Assembly (NCBI GenBank): GCA_009760855.2
Contig: WPIO01000001.1
Location: 18,233,001-18,297,000, forward strand
Reading direction: 5' to 3'
Origin: Cristatella mucedo
Taxonomy: Eukaryota; Bryozoa; Phylactolaemata; Cristatellidae
DNA: 64,000 bases
Shown here: piece after piece, positions 13,905 through 25,945 of the stretch
Layout: every line of letters starts with the position of its first letter
How positions within the stretch are numbered: the stretch's first letter is position 1
Notes under the pieces: model-generated
The model's database searches: none
What the model saw: the letters and a program-made list of their open reading frames with translations, nothing else
What the model was told of the DNA's origin: nothing
Position numbers and translations under genes: made by a program

Positions 13905-15465
13905 ACTAGATTAAATACAGAGGTATTTTTAAACTATCGCCCAGTTTTCCTTCTTCCTTTTTTGTCAATGACTCTTGAACAAATTGTCGCTAAGCAGCTG
14001 GTTGCACATACTGGAAAAAAATGAAATGTCGGAAAAATTTTAATCGGGGTTCAAAAGGCAGCAGTCCACTGAAACTGCTCTCCTCCGTTTTAACAATGAC
14101 ATCTGTGCGGCAACGAAGACGGGAAAATCACTGCCCTAGCTCTGCTAGATCTATCAGCTGCCTTCGACACCATCGATCACGATGTCCTACTTGAACGATT
14201 GAGAACAACGATCGGTCTGGCAGACGAGGCACTGGCATGATTTAAATCGTACTTGTCCGATCGTGTTCAATCTGTGTCGTGTGGGGCCGGTAACCTGTGG
14301 AGTCCCTCAAGGGTCCGTCCTCGGTCCCTTGCTGTCCTTCATTTATACTCAACCTCTGGAAAAAGTGATTAAGGCCCATAGAATAGGATATCACTCTTAT
14401 GCTGATGATACTCAGCTGTATTTGTCATTCAGACCATCGGAACCTGCTGCAGCAACTAAGAAACTGAATGCCTGCCTTGCCGATATTCGATTCTGGATTT
14501 AGGAAAATTGCTTAAAACTAAATGATGATAAAACCCAACTGCTGCTCATAGGACAGCCTACCCATGTGGCTGGACTAGAAGGCTTTGCTCTTCTAATAGG
14601 TGATGCTGTTATGCAACCCTCACCTCGTGCTCGAAATGTAGGTGTCGTTTTCGACTGCTGCCTAAATTTTCAAAGCTCCATTCAGAAGACTGCTTCTACA
14701 GCTTGCCATCGCGTCCGATCCCTATCTAAGATAAGGAGCTGTCTTCCACAGTGGCTTGCAAAAAATGTAACTAGCTCCTTAGTTCTGTCTCGGCCTGATT
14801 ATAGTTATTCCCTTTTGGCTGGGCTACCAAAAAAATAGCAAGTAGGCCACTGCAAATGGCTGTGAATATGGCTGCAAGGCTGGTTTTCAAGTTCCAGGGA
14901 TTTCACCGTGTGTCTCCTTTGATAAAAGAGCTAGGATGGCTGCCTGTTGATCAACGGATACAGAGCAAAGTTCTTACGCAGACCCACAATGCCCACCACG
15001 GCTTGGCTCCTCCATACCTAGCCGAACTGCTGCACCAGTTTCAGCCTACTCGTGCCCTCAGGTCCTGTATGGACAATAAATTAGCTGTTCCATTCCTCCG
15101 CTTATAGACCATTGTCGACAGAAGCTTTAGCTCTGCAAGTCCCAGACTGTGGAACTCGCTTCCACGATTCTTACGCAATGACAACTACCCTCCTGCTGCC
15201 GACTATGGCTCATCCTTTCCAGCGGTCCTGAGGAACTACTTCCATGGTACTCACTACCTCAAATGCTCTCCTGAATCTGAAATGCTTCTCACTTTCTCTT
15301 TGTTGAGTGAGATGAAGTCTGTTGGCCACCGAATTCGTACCGAAAGCCTCTTAGGCTGTGAGTGCGCTATAAAAAAACTTTCCTGCGTAACACCCACATA
15401 GTCTTTGTGGCTTTGTGGAGTTACAGAAGGAGATACATGACATGACATGACATGACAATCGGAAA
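13905..15465 (+). mobile_element. LINE B copy, arm 1
   Basis: An L2/CR1-like reverse transcriptase is recognisable in pieces: [20 protein letters not shown]-type text near 14140-14200, [12 protein letters not shown] near 14295-14330, the catalytic YADDTQLY block near 14400, and the C-terminal ELGWLPVDQRIQSK block near 14930. Stops and frameshifts break it into several frames. The 3' end has CCCACATAGTCTTTGTGGC and three copies of ACATG. The matching copy in arm 2 is at 28622-29830. Confidence 0.85.
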
Positions 15466-15694
15466 TCCACCCGTCTCTGTATCAGAAGCTTACTTATAAC
15501 GCCAGCAGTCCAGCTGCCTGAAAGATTTCGAACGCAGGAGTCTCTCCCGTCTCTCGAAGACATGCGGCTCCAACGGGCGCCTTTCTCGCACTTGTGAACT
15601 CGCACGCCAGTAGCCGCAACGGTACCGAGCAGAGACATCCAGGTGCCGTAGCTCGGTCTTGGTTGTCAGGCAACACCCAGGGGCTATAAATTGC

Positions 15695-15695
<1 letters not shown>

Positions 15696-15747
<52 letters not shown>

Positions 15748-15765
15748 ACAGAGAGACAGAGAGAG
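15696..15765 (+). repeat. (GA)n microsatellite
   Basis: A GA run of about 22 units followed by imperfect GAAA/GACA variants. Arm 2 lacks it, so it is probably arm-specific. Confidence 0.95.
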
Positions 15766-15809
15766 ATTTTATTAAGCGGTTGTATCAGGGGCTCTCAAAG
15801 TGTCAGCAC

Positions 15810-16068
15810 CAGATACATACAAACATACATACAAACATACACACATACATACATACATACATACATACATACATACATACATACATACATACATACATAC
15901 ATGCATGCATGCATACATACACACACATACATACATACATCCATACATATATACATACATACATACGCATACGTATATACATACATACACATATACATAC
16001 GTACATACATGCATATGTGCATACATACATGCATACGTACATACTTATATATTGTACATACATACACA
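15810..16068 (+). repeat. (CATA)n microsatellite
   Basis: About 250 bp of CATA tetranucleotides with CATG and CACA variants. The corresponding site in arm 2 (29828-29925) has the same motif but is shorter. In arm 2 it directly follows the LINE B end, so it may have grown from the LINE tail. Confidence 0.95.
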
Positions 16069-16586
16069 CAGGCAGCAACCGGGGGCTAGAAATAGTGGCC
16101 GAGAGAGCGCTTAAGCGGTTGTAATGGGAACTCTCAGGATGCCAGGAGCGAGTGGGTGTTGTCAGCAGTCACCCACCCACCCCCCCCCCTACCCTACCCC
16201 TATCTCCGAAGTGTGTCACCGGGCAAAGCCGGGGGACGGTGTGCATGCTACCGCATTGCACGCCACTAGCTGTGCTGCAGTAGCGGAGAGTATCGCCTCT
16301 CACTATGGAGAGATCGGTGCTTGCGATTTAACGGGAACCGGCGGCTGCGATGCGAGCGGTAACCAGAAACCGGCGGCTGAGTGCGGCTAATGGGAATACG
16401 GCATCCCGTTAGCCAACTGCAGATGTTCGGTCGCTTCTGCCAGCTGACCTCTAGCCTAATACCTCTTTCCACGCTTCTCGTTGGGTTCAGAGTGCGAATA
16501 CTTAACAGCCGCTTACGAAACGGCTATCGGAGAACCCTTGCTCTACGGCCTGCAATGGGAATTCGATACCGGGTGTGCACGCGAAC

Positions 16587-16596
16587 GATATAAGGC
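16587..16596 (+). promoter_or_regulatory. TATA box of lipocalin gene 1
   Basis: GATATAAGGC lies 104 bp upstream of the ATG at 16693, which leaves a 5' UTR of roughly 75 nt if transcription starts about 30 bp downstream. The same element stands at the same distance from the ATG in gene 2. It is the best TATA candidate in this upstream region; the start site itself is inferred. Confidence 0.55.
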
Positions 16597-16692
16597 ACCA
16601 CGTAGCAGGCAGCTCCACTGCCAGACCTCCTCCACTGCAGGCACCCACAGGTCAGCACAGGTCGAGGTCGGTGCTCAAGTCAGTTGTCGAGA

Positions 16693-19599
16693 ATGCTGTC
16701 GCTGTTGCTGCTGCTGGTCCTCGCTGCACTCACTCTTCTCGGCGGTAGCTCAGCACAGGTTCCCTCGATCGGGACTTGCCCTGCGATAACGCTTGTGGAC
16801 AACTTCTCCGCTCAGAGGGTAAGTGCGTACGTGGGCGCAGGCGGCACGCTCGGCCGGGCGCACGGCGCCCGTGTCTCACCCCGCCCGCTTGCGCCGCCTC
16901 TGCTCGGATCTCGGTGGGCAAGCCGGTGGCGCTGAGCTCTGGCGGTTTCTCCTACAGTTCTTCACTGGTCGCTGGTACGAGCAGAGGCGATTCTTCGCCA
17001 TTTTCGAGTTTGGACAGAAATGCTCTTATGCAGACTACGCCATCGCCGCCAACGGCACCGTATCGGTTACCAACTCTGGCTACCACGTTTGGTGAGGAGG
17101 CCCTGAACACCAGAACCTGTTCACGCCCACGAGACCGGAAGCGCACTCAGCTCCCTAGCTCGCCTGGCCTTTGTGCATGCTCGCAACTGTTAGCAAAGCA
17201 TCTCGTGCGACTGGAAACTGGCTTATCCCACTTGGAAATGTGCTTTCTCACCTGGCGCGCTTTGGCGATACGCTCTTTTGGTCAACACCGAGATTAGGTA
17301 TTTGCCCGGACCGACCTGCGCGTCCGTAATCAAGCACAATCCTGCCTCAGCGGCGCTTCTTCGGTCCAGCCCGAAACCCGCGCTCCGCGATATTGGCATC
17401 CAAAGGGGCGTATGTTCCCAGGGACGCACAGGGTACGGCCACACCAAGGAGAGATTCGTTTGCTAACAGCGACCGGCCACTTGCTATTGTGCGAGTCATC
17501 TTGGATTCTGTGCTAGGAGTGTGGCGTGTTTACTCTCTGCCAATAGCATTGCGTTCGTCATTAAGATTTTAGATTTGACCATCGCTATTAGAATGAGGGG
17601 GTTAAAATTAGAATGAGGGGGTTTAAAATCACGTACGTAGCGAAATGGCGAAATAATTTTTACTCTTGGCGTGGTATGATTGATCGAGAAATCGTTCACG
17701 ACTGTGCTTCTTTTCGTCAGATGCGCTTCGTTTTTCAACCGTTTTTAACAGATTCTGCTTGTAAGCATCGTTTTTTAGCCGCAACAGCTGTTTCGACAGC
17801 GGTAGCTACTGCTGCTTCTTTTACAGGGCATACGTATTTTGAGGCGGTCAATGTTATGCATGCGAGGTGCTAGAGACGAAGCAAGTGTATTGAACAAAGT
17901 ATAATATAATATATCTACTAAAGCGAGAAAGTCCGTCACGCCACAAGATGGCGCACTTCCGTCACGTGTTAACATGGCGCTCTTCCGTCATGCGGCAAGA
18001 TTGGGTAGACTGTCTTCCATAACGAAACTACCGTGACTCATCGAAGCAAATCCGCAGGCAATGAGCTGCTCGTAAAATATAATATATAATTCATTTGTAT
18101 AGCACCCTAAGAGAACTTAATCTGTATTCAGGCGCTTCACGTATGCCACGAGGCTCGAGCCCACGACATCGACCTTCAAATACATTTACCTTGGTCTTGG
18201 TTGGGACGAGCGCTTTTACCGCTGGGCCAAACCAGCGCGGCAAAGTAGATTTTCAGTCAATATCCACTCTGGGTAAGTTAAAATTAAATTGAAGCTTAGC
18301 TGATCCAACAGCCTCGTCTGTATAGCAGCAGAAGAGCCTTTACGGCTATCAGCTGCACTGGTTGCAGTGAGCAATATAGGATCGCCCACTGCAGGACTCG
18401 AAACGCACGACCTGTGTCTCGAAGGCCGATCGCCCTACCCAAGGGCTAAAATCCTCAGGGCTCACCGCTCTGGTGCTTTTTGCTCCTCCCCCCTCACCCC
18501 CCTCGACCCCCGTTCCTAGCACGGTTGTCGCAACCAAGCCGGTGACGTGGCCAAGAAAAATAACTCAGTAAAGATTCTTACGGTCTAGCGGGCCCAAAGA
18601 AAGCCGTACATTGCGAATACATGAGTCTCGGTTGCCGCAGACAATCGGGACTCGCTAGCGCGTACGTACGCATGCGAAATACTAAAATTGAGATTCCCTC
18701 GGGATTCTCCACTCGAGCGGGTCATGAGTTTTCAGCCTGCCGCTAGCTGGACTTCCAACCGGTTACGAGTCCGTGTACCATAATCGACGAGCCTTGGTTA
18801 CGCTTAGCTTCAAGATGGCGCCTTCGCCTAGACCCACAAAAGGTTTCAAAATGTCGCCGCTCTATTTTCTAGCCGTGTTAAATTGTATTCGCAAAATTAT
18901 TCAAAACTACTACCTGCGACTGCTTCGTTGTATGTCGCACCGTGCCTCCGCTTGTCTAGCAGAATTTATGCGACATGAAGTGGAACTTTTCGTGCAACTT
19001 TCATTAACGCAGAGTCGCGGACATAACACGCTGTCTCTCCTGCTGCTTTTGTAGGCAGCAGCAGAGGAAGTATGCTAAAGGCACGGCTTACTGCGAGACC
19101 TCTCGGCCGGCCTACTGCCACGTTAAATTCAATCCAGGTAACGTCTCTCGTTGTGGTGGCTATATGTCTGGAAAAAAGCTCCCTTCCTTTCGCTTGATGC
19201 CCTTCAGGTGTAGTGCATACTCACGTAAACCTTACTTTGATCGATTTTCCTTCATCTCTTGATTATAAAGTGGCTCGTGCTTGATCGATAAGGACAGAGA
19301 GCGCTTTTATTGTCTGGTAAGCACCACTTAAAGCGGCGGTACACCCACGACCTTCAATTCTCGTTTCAGGCTCCCCGTACGGAGATTACAAGGTGCTCGC
19401 GACCGATTACGACAATTATGCGCTAATTTTCTCTTGCACGGACCTGCTAAGGATCTTCAACTTACAGTTTGCATGGCTCCTTACTCGTCAGAAGACGGTC
19501 TCGGATCAGCTTATTGCCGATGCCTACCAGATTTTTGCCAAAAATGGAATCGCAACGTCTCATTTTATCACGACCGTTCAAGATTGCTCCGACAACTAA
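16693..19599 (+). CDS. Secreted apolipoprotein-D-like lipocalin, gene 1 (four exons)
   Basis: Exons 16693-16818, 16958-17091, 19055-19137 and 19370-19599 join to 190 codons plus stop; intron phases are 0, 2 and 1, all GT-AG. A Leu-rich signal peptide (residues 1 to about 22, ending SSAQ) leads into the lipocalin motifs: GRWYE at 46-50, ATDYDNYAL at 125-133 and WLLTR at 150-154. These are the three conserved regions of ApoD-like lipocalins, small secreted barrels that carry lipids or pigments. Cysteines are at 29, 64, 100, 108, 137 and 187; C100 and C108, both in exon 3, form an extra pair. One glycosylation site, NGT at 74. A second in-frame acceptor exists 12 nt into exon 3, but equal exon lengths in all three genes favour 19055. 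The ligand cannot be read from sequence. Confidence 0.92.
18075..18245 (-). mobile_element. SINE1 copy in intron 2 of lipocalin 1
   Basis: Reverse complement of SINE1: ATTCATTTGTATAGCACCC tail first, GGCTCGAGCCCACGAC as box B, then a head ending TTTACCGCTGGGCCAAACC. A paralogous copy sits at 31745-31905 in gene 2, so the insertion predates the duplication. Confidence 0.8.
18290..18475 (-). mobile_element. SINE2 copy in intron 2 of lipocalin 1
   Basis: It begins with GCTGATCCAACAGCCTCG and ends at the tRNA-like head with CTACCCAAGGGCTAAA; box B is GGACTCGAAACGCACGAC in complement. The copy at 31955-32105 in gene 2 is its ancestral partner. Confidence 0.8.
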
Positions 19600-21224
19600 G
19601 GCTGACGAATTGACTTTTTTTTTATGTAGAGGAATTCGGGCGGCTGATATTGCAACACCACTGCTAATCAGCCAACCGAATCAAAATAGTTTTAGTCTTG
19701 CAAGTGATGTGTTTAGATTTCATGAATACAACCGCGGCAATACTAACATGCTGGGCTATTACTCCCCTAATATTTCCCAACAGAATTATCAAAATGATCT
19801 CCAACGAAAACTCTGCAAAGCCAGTTTTATGAAGCACGGCTTCGTCTGTGCATGTGTGTGAATCTGATGCATGCGGCGCGAATCGGTCACGAAAAGGCCT
19901 CCAAGACTGAATGCACTGTGAGCAGTTCTTAGATGCAATTCTTACGCTTTAATGAACTATAGACATCGTCGGAAAGGTCTGCAATCCATTCAATTGACGT
20001 GAAAAAGTGAGGAGTGGCGATTGTACTATTTGAATCTGCAAGGTTTTCTGGCGTTATTACATAAGACATAGGGTTCTCTAGGTTATTGCGCTTACTACCT
20101 GCATTACATCGCGTACTAACTGCTCTAACTGAGCCAACTGCTCTGAGCTCCACCTCGGCGCAGCCTTCAACCATTATAAAACACTCAGTAGCTACAAATA
20201 ATTTACGACGTCAAAATTTCACAGACAAACAAGAACACTGTTCTTAATTTGATTGCGACAGGCTTGTATTTGCGCGCGCCTAAGCAAAGTAAAGGACGGG
20301 ATTCATGCCTTGAGGATACTGATGGCAAACAAGGTGCAGTCAACTACGACAGGAAAGCCGGTGTGATATCAGCAGCAGTGCAACCAATTTTACATCAACC
20401 CACGAGTGAATTTTAAGACTCTGCGGACAAGGATTAATTTATCTCATAGCCATGACACTACGAGAGAAATTGGAATAGATGTTCACCATTTCGACACGAG
20501 AAAAGGGTACGGACTAACGGAGGGATACCGCTGTGAGTTAAAAGATTCATGGAGTCTCATCATGTAATCTCAGCAGAGTATTGGCTTCAGTGCAGGTGCT
20601 TACAGTTCGACCGAGGCCATTGAAGCTTTTTAGCATAACGTACGCGTACCTAAACTTTTTATATTTTTTAATGTAAATTTCATTAAAAAGACAAACTGCT
20701 GAGATAATATTAAATTTCTTGGTATTTACCGAAACGACGCTACTATAGTTGTCATTAGAATGCCCTCCGTATACAGTATAGATCTTCAGCTAGCTTTATG
20801 AATAGTTACCCCTTATTCTGAGGAAAGAGCATGTATGACGACAGGCATGAATTTCAATTTATAACTCTTATCATTGCCGGCATAATTTAGAGTGTAAGCC
20901 ATCTGCTTTTAGTGCAATCTTTTAATTTGTGTAATCCGTCTTGCTTAGAGAATGCTTTAATAATTTGCTACAGCGTGAACGTTTATTTTCCAAAAAACTT
21001 GCAGCGAACGTTAAAGGCTTGATAAGAGATGTTAAGCTGAAAGTTGTTGCGTTGAAATGATAACACATGCTGTGACCTGAGTTATTGGTTCAAGAGAAGC
21101 TGAATATTTATCATCTTGCGGATTCCATCGCAGATACATTTTGTGCATGTACAAATACTGGAGTGAAGGATTGGTTCTAATAAAATTGTGTCCTCACAAG
21201 TTTATTTTATTAGTCCCGGAAAGC
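19600..21224. other. 3' flank of lipocalin 1
   Basis: This probably contains the 3' UTR. It is paralogous to 33315-35255, with blocks such as CCGCGGCAATACTAACA (19733) kept in both arms. I see no further exon. A minus-strand frame around 19929-20174 is partly shared with arm 2, but only because the DNA is duplicated. Confidence 0.5.
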
Positions 21225-21785
21225 GTGACCCTCAAATATTCGTTCGGCCAGCATATTACCAACGGCCTGGATGCGGATGACGGCTGACATGTTCAGAAAT
21301 TATGTGTCCATAGTCAATCGCAATAGCTTTGCGATCAAGCCTGATTACATTTAGCCAGGTTTCATTGCGAAAATTCGGGTTTATCAGATTCAAGTTTTCT
21401 GGCCAAAGCGCGTTTACAGACGGTGCAACTCTGCAGCTGGACATTCCTATCACGGTCGTTGCAGTTTCCACTTTGCACCACTTCTTGCCGACCACTGCAC
21501 CACTGGCCTTTCGTCAAACAGCGAACCAACTTTAAGATATTTTCATTAAAACCCTTCATTCTCTTGCTCCAGCCTACCTATCGGAACTACTTTCCAATCT
21601 GGCAATACATCGTACCACTCGCTCTTCTGACTCAGATCGTTTAGCAGCGCCTCGAACCAACCTCAAATTATGTGGAGATTGTGCCTTGAGTTTGAATGCT
21701 GCTAAAGCCTGGAACTTACTCCTAACTGAAGTGACGAACTTTTCCTGGCCTGATGACATTAAAAGAGACGATAATTTCCCCTGAA
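21225..21785 (+). mobile_element. Decayed LINE A fragment at the right end of arm 1
   Basis: Aligns with LINE A over the region before and after the HITPLLADLHWLPVKQR block, with many substitutions and no long frame. It is paralogous to 35260-36115 and similar to 24962-25445. Confidence 0.75.
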
Positions 21786-22089
21786 AACAGTCCTTCTCAC
21801 CGTCAGGCTTTCCACACGTAGAAAGAAACAGGGAGGATTATCGACTTATCGAAGGAAGTGGAATAGGCACCGTTGCTAAGTCAAACATCTTATCGGAAAA
21901 ACAACAACGGGAAGAAGTCCTAAGGAGAGTCATCAGCTCGAAATCTAGGCGTCATTAAATAAATATCATTAAGTTCGTGGTTTCTCAAAACCTGGCAGTA
22001 CGTGTCGCCATTAGAAAGAGTCTTGGCGTGGCTGGGAAGAAACACTTTGGAAATTTGAAATTTGAGACTTCAGAGCTCAGTGCTCTCCT

Positions 22090-23180
22090 CTTCTTCAATT
22101 CTATGTGGACGACACTCAGCTGTACCTTTGATTTGATCCCTCCCAGCCTTCGAGCCCCTCGAATTCTCTCAGCTCACTTGCTGCATGAACTGATGACATC
22201 TGTACATGGATGGCAGCAAATTTTCTTAAAATAAACGATGATAAAACTTACTTATTAGTTATGTGCTAACCGAGTGCGATTCAGAAATTGGAAAGGCTAA
22301 CGCTCAAAATGGGCTCTGCCAGCATATCTCCTGCTGAATCAGCTCGAAATCTAGGCGTCATGTTAAAATGTGACGTTTCGTTAGATGGCCACATCAGCTC
22401 CACACTCAAGTCTGCCTACCTTGAGCCACATAACACTGCTAAAATTCGGGCTTGTTTAGATAAGGATACCACGTCTAAGTTGGTCCATGCATTTGTGACA
22501 TGCCGTCTTGACTTCTGTAGCTCACTGCTTGCTGGCCTACCGGCATGTGCAATCGGGCGCTTACAGTTGGTGCAAAATTCTGCAGCTAAGCATGTCTGTC
22601 ATGAGCGTCGCAGTTGCCACATCACACCACTTCTCGCCGACCTGCACTGGCTACCAGTCAAGCAACGGATCGACTTCAAGATTTTGTCACTCACTTTTAG
22701 GTCACTTCATTATTTGGCTCCAGCCTATCTCTCAGATATACTCCCCCATCAGGCCAAGCATCGTACCACCCGCTTTTCGGAATCCAACAGTTTACCAATA
22801 CCTCATACAAACCTCAAATCCTTTGGAGACCGTGCATTTACTTCGTATGCTCCCAAAGCCAGGAACTCATTCCCAACTTGCGTCAGAACATCCCCTGACT
22901 TGACCACATTTAAAAAGAACTTAAAAACACACCTATTTAGCGCAGCATTTAGTGGGTCCCTGTGATTCGTCCTTCGTGTGCTTATGAATGCTGCCACTAA
23001 GCACACTTGCATGCTGACCCTATGCATGTCACCCATAACTATGTTATTGATGTTGTTTATCAAGCATGATACCACTCACCATTCAATCGCGTTTCCCTTT
23101 GCAGCAAATGCAAAGTGCCTAGAAAGAGATTGAGTTCTCTGAGGGCGCTTTATCAAGTGCATTATAATTATTATTACTAT
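22090..23180 (+). mobile_element. LINE A copy, well preserved 3' half
   Basis: It starts within the palm (CTATGTGGACGACACTCAGC at 22102) and runs through a 225-codon open frame (22288-22965) that covers the thumb and C-terminal region including RRSCHITPLLADLHWLPVKQ. The 3' UTR and a tail ending in ATTATTATTAC follow. The palm part has stops; the rest is nearly intact. Confidence 0.9.
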
Positions 23181-23189
23181 CACACTTGA

Positions 23190-24958
23190 ACCACGCCAGG
23201 AAGAATCCAAAGTCAGTCTCTTATCTGTCTCCTCAAACCCAAACTGAGTTCCTTAGTACACTTGCATCCACAGTCAGAGACAAGCTACTGCGTGACATAC
23301 GATGAAACAAGTACTATGGAATTATGTTTGACTCGACTCCTGATTTGGCAGACCGTAAGTAGATGACTGAGGTCATTAGACATGCTGATGTGGATTTTGC
23401 CAACAAAACATTCATCGTCAAAGGGTCTTTCCTAGGATTTCTTAAAATATACGCCAAATATGCTGCAGCAACTGAGAGTATCGTCTTGGACAAACTCGAA
23501 TCTGACAAAATTTCCCTGCAAAATTGCAGGTCGCAGTGCAACGACAACGCAGTAGTCATGTCTGGCCACTCATCGGGCAACCAAAAGGAAATACTGTCCA
23601 TATATGAAGAGGCAATTTTTTTTTAAAGGATAGCCACAGCTTGAACCTGGCAGGAGTTCGTGCTGCAAGTCAATATTCCGTTAGCACTGCGTTTTTTGGA
23701 ACACTGGAGGCCTACTTATTATTTTCAAAATCAACTATGACGTGGAAAGAACTGAAGAAAGTCTAAGCCATCATTGTCAAATGTAACTCTGCAACAAGAT
23801 GAAGTGCAAGAGTGGAGGCTGTGAAAGCTAATAATGATGGACTGAACAGTATTGTAGGTCTTTTGGATCAACTGTCTGAGGACACAAGTGGAACACTTAA
23901 AACAAGAAGTTGTGTAAAGTGAAGCTGGCAGTCTTCTACACTGTACATTGAACTATAACTTGTCATTGTTGCCATTTTAGTACGGCATCTTAACGAAGAT
24001 TGACCGAGTTCAGAAAAGACTGCTGGATCAAAATATGAACTTCAAAGACGCCCCTTATGATCCAAACTCTCATTAGATTGAGTTTCCAAGACTTCAAGAG
24101 GAACTGTGCTAAAAATCACTACTAGATGCCGAAAACGAGATATAAATCCCGGCGTGTTACAGTTGAACGGAGAATCCGCCGAAGGAAATGGATACCTGGA
24201 GAACTCTATCAAAATTTTGGCGTCGTGGCAGAGGAGGAGATTTCAAGAATAATGAAGAACGCCAATAGACTATCCTAATAGAAATTTCAATAAGGTTTAC
24301 CCGACTCGCAGATCTTTATGTCAAATTTGGTTTCTTGTTAGAAGTGGAGCAGCTTTTTGAACACACTTGGCCAAACCAAACCCCTGCCAGAAATGTCTTG
24401 ATCTGGGTGGCTTCTATTGTTCAGGCGTCGATAGAAAAGAGCTTTACAACTTAATATGTGACTGTAAAATGCTTCTTGCCTCAGGTTACGACTTGGCACT
24501 AAAGACCCCACTGAAACTCATGCCTTTCATTGGCAGTTACGGAGAAGATGTGTTTCCTGATTTGACAGTTTCATCGCAAGTTCTTTCCACCATAGCTGTA
24601 TCAGTTGCCAGCTGTGAACGTTCCTTTAGCAAGCTGAAGATAGTCCTGTCTTATATGAGAGTATCAATGGGGCAAGATCGACTCTCAGATTTGGCCTCGT
24701 TAAGCATAGAGAAAGAAAAACTGGAAAATATTGACTTTCAAACCGTAGGAGACCAGTTTGTCACGTTCAAGGTCAGATCAAAACAGCTAAGTTAAAGCTG
24801 CCATTGCAACTTGTGCCATCACTACAGTTAACAAAATCTCTCGCGTGTTTTTTTTGCATTTTCACTATGGCGGAGCTATTTTGCGGCAGTTTTGACGAGG
24901 GAGGAGGTTCCATTTATAGCTTTGTCCCCGGGCGACGAAAGGTCTCATTACGCCACTG
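23190..24958 (+). pseudogene. hAT transposase relic (ZMYM1-like/DUF4371 type) with right terminal repeat
   Basis: Plus-strand segments show the catalytic-core region (MFDSTPDLADR near 23321-23350, then HADVDFANKTF, SFLGF and CRSQCNDNAVVMSGH) and, at 24367-24795, the hAT C-terminal dimerisation domain with VSVASCERSFSKLK and the terminal DFQTVGDQF region. Several stops and frameshifts lie between them, especially 23626-24366. The element ends with CATTACGCCACTG at 24946-24958, the expected right terminal repeat (complement of CAGTGGCG). I find no matching left end, so the 5' part is lost. Cut-and-paste transposition is the family role; this copy cannot encode it. Confidence 0.85.
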
Positions 24959-24961
24959 ATC

Positions 24962-25445
24962 ACGTCAGTATTACGATCAAGTGGGCCTTCATTTAGCCAC
25001 GTATCGTCGCGAAAATTTGGGCTTAATTAGTTACACGTTCTCTGTCCTAAGCAAGCACGCGTTTACAGTTAGTGAATAACTCCAAAGCTAGGCATTGCTG
25101 TCATGTGTGGTGCAGTTACCGCGTTTCACCACATCTTGCCAACCACTGGGCCACTGGCTTCAGGTCAAGCGCACCAATTTTAAGGTATTGTCATTAGATC
25201 TCTTGATTCTGTTGCTCTAGCCTACCTATAAAAACTACTTCCCAATCAGGCTAGCACCCTCACGCGATTCAAATTATTTAGCTGAGCCTCGAACCAACCT
25301 CAAACCCTATGAACACCGTGCCTTTAGTTCGGATGCTCCCAAAGCCTGGAACTTACTCCCGACTTAATTTACGATTTTACCTGACATGATATATTAATAA
25401 GAAGCTAAAATCTCATCTGTTCTTCACAAAAATTGCTCGCTCAGT
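24962..25445 (+). mobile_element. Decayed LINE A fragment
   Basis: It shares diagnostic text with the fragments at 21.3 and 35.3 kb (GCGATCAAG-like, ATTTAGCCA, GCGAAAAT, CGCGTTTACAG). All three belong to one older LINE A subtype. It lies immediately right of the hAT end and just left of duplication arm 2. Confidence 0.7.
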
Positions 25446-25735
25446 ATGTATTGCTCTTTGTGTGCTCATGCGTGCGAAAGCATGCACTTTATTGCTAATC
25501 ATTATGCATTCTTCTTGTCCAGTGCAAAGACCTCGATAGCATTGCAAGTACCATTAAACAACATAGAATTGAGGGCATCAAATAAATTGATACGAGTGAA
25601 TTTAATTTTCAAAAAATTAACCAGCGGATGTCTACCGTGAGTAACCAGAAAATCTCTTCTCTTACGAGCAAAAATCCCGTGACCTCTAGTTACCTGGCAG
25701 CGAGTCGTGAGGCACTCTTAGAGGAAAAGAGAGAG

Positions 25736-25747
25736 GGTGAGAAAGAG

Positions 25748-25784
<37 letters not shown>

Positions 25785-25792
25785 TGGACAAA
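25736..25792 (+). repeat. (GA)n microsatellite
   Basis: A GA run of about 18 units with imperfect edges, just upstream of arm 2. Confidence 0.9.
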
Positions 25793-25834
25793 GAGAGAGT
25801 AATTGGACAAGAAAATAGATAATAATAAAAATAA

Positions 25835-25945
25835 TGATTTATTTAAATAGCGCCCTTAGAGAACTGAATCTCTTTCACGGCACGTTACATATGCTATAAA
25901 GAAAGCACGATCAATTGATTAGAGATGCGAGTGGCAACTCGACTG
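25835..25945 (-). mobile_element. LINE A-type tail fragment
   Basis: AAATAGCGCCCTTAGAGAAC, GAATCTCTTTCACGGCACG and GAAAGCACGATCAATTGATT are the reverse complement of the LINE A 3' tail. It matches 13020-13110 in arm 1 and marks the left edge of arm 2. Confidence 0.65.

Larger units (their letters stand above)
13020..21785 (+). repeat. Segmental duplication, arm 1
   Basis: This arm carries, in order, a LINE-tail fragment, a unique block with GCCTTCACCTTTGCCCTGCC (about 13683), LINE B, CATA microsatellite, lipocalin 1, paired SINE1/SINE2, and a decayed LINE A. The same order occurs at about 25.84-35.9 kb. Similarity varies widely along the arms, from near identity around lipocalin exons to roughly 70-80 percent by eye elsewhere. 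Confidence 0.85.

Noticed and set aside
15691-16124. Several long His/Thr/Tyr-rich frames on both strands
   Set aside because: They read through GA and CATA microsatellites in every frame; no codon structure or start context.
16481-16789. 102-codon frame repeated almost unchanged at 30312-30620
   Set aside because: Its conservation follows the general DNA identity of the promoter and exon 1 region in both arms. It overlaps the signal-peptide exon in another frame and is Cys/Arg-rich, as expected from a shadow frame.
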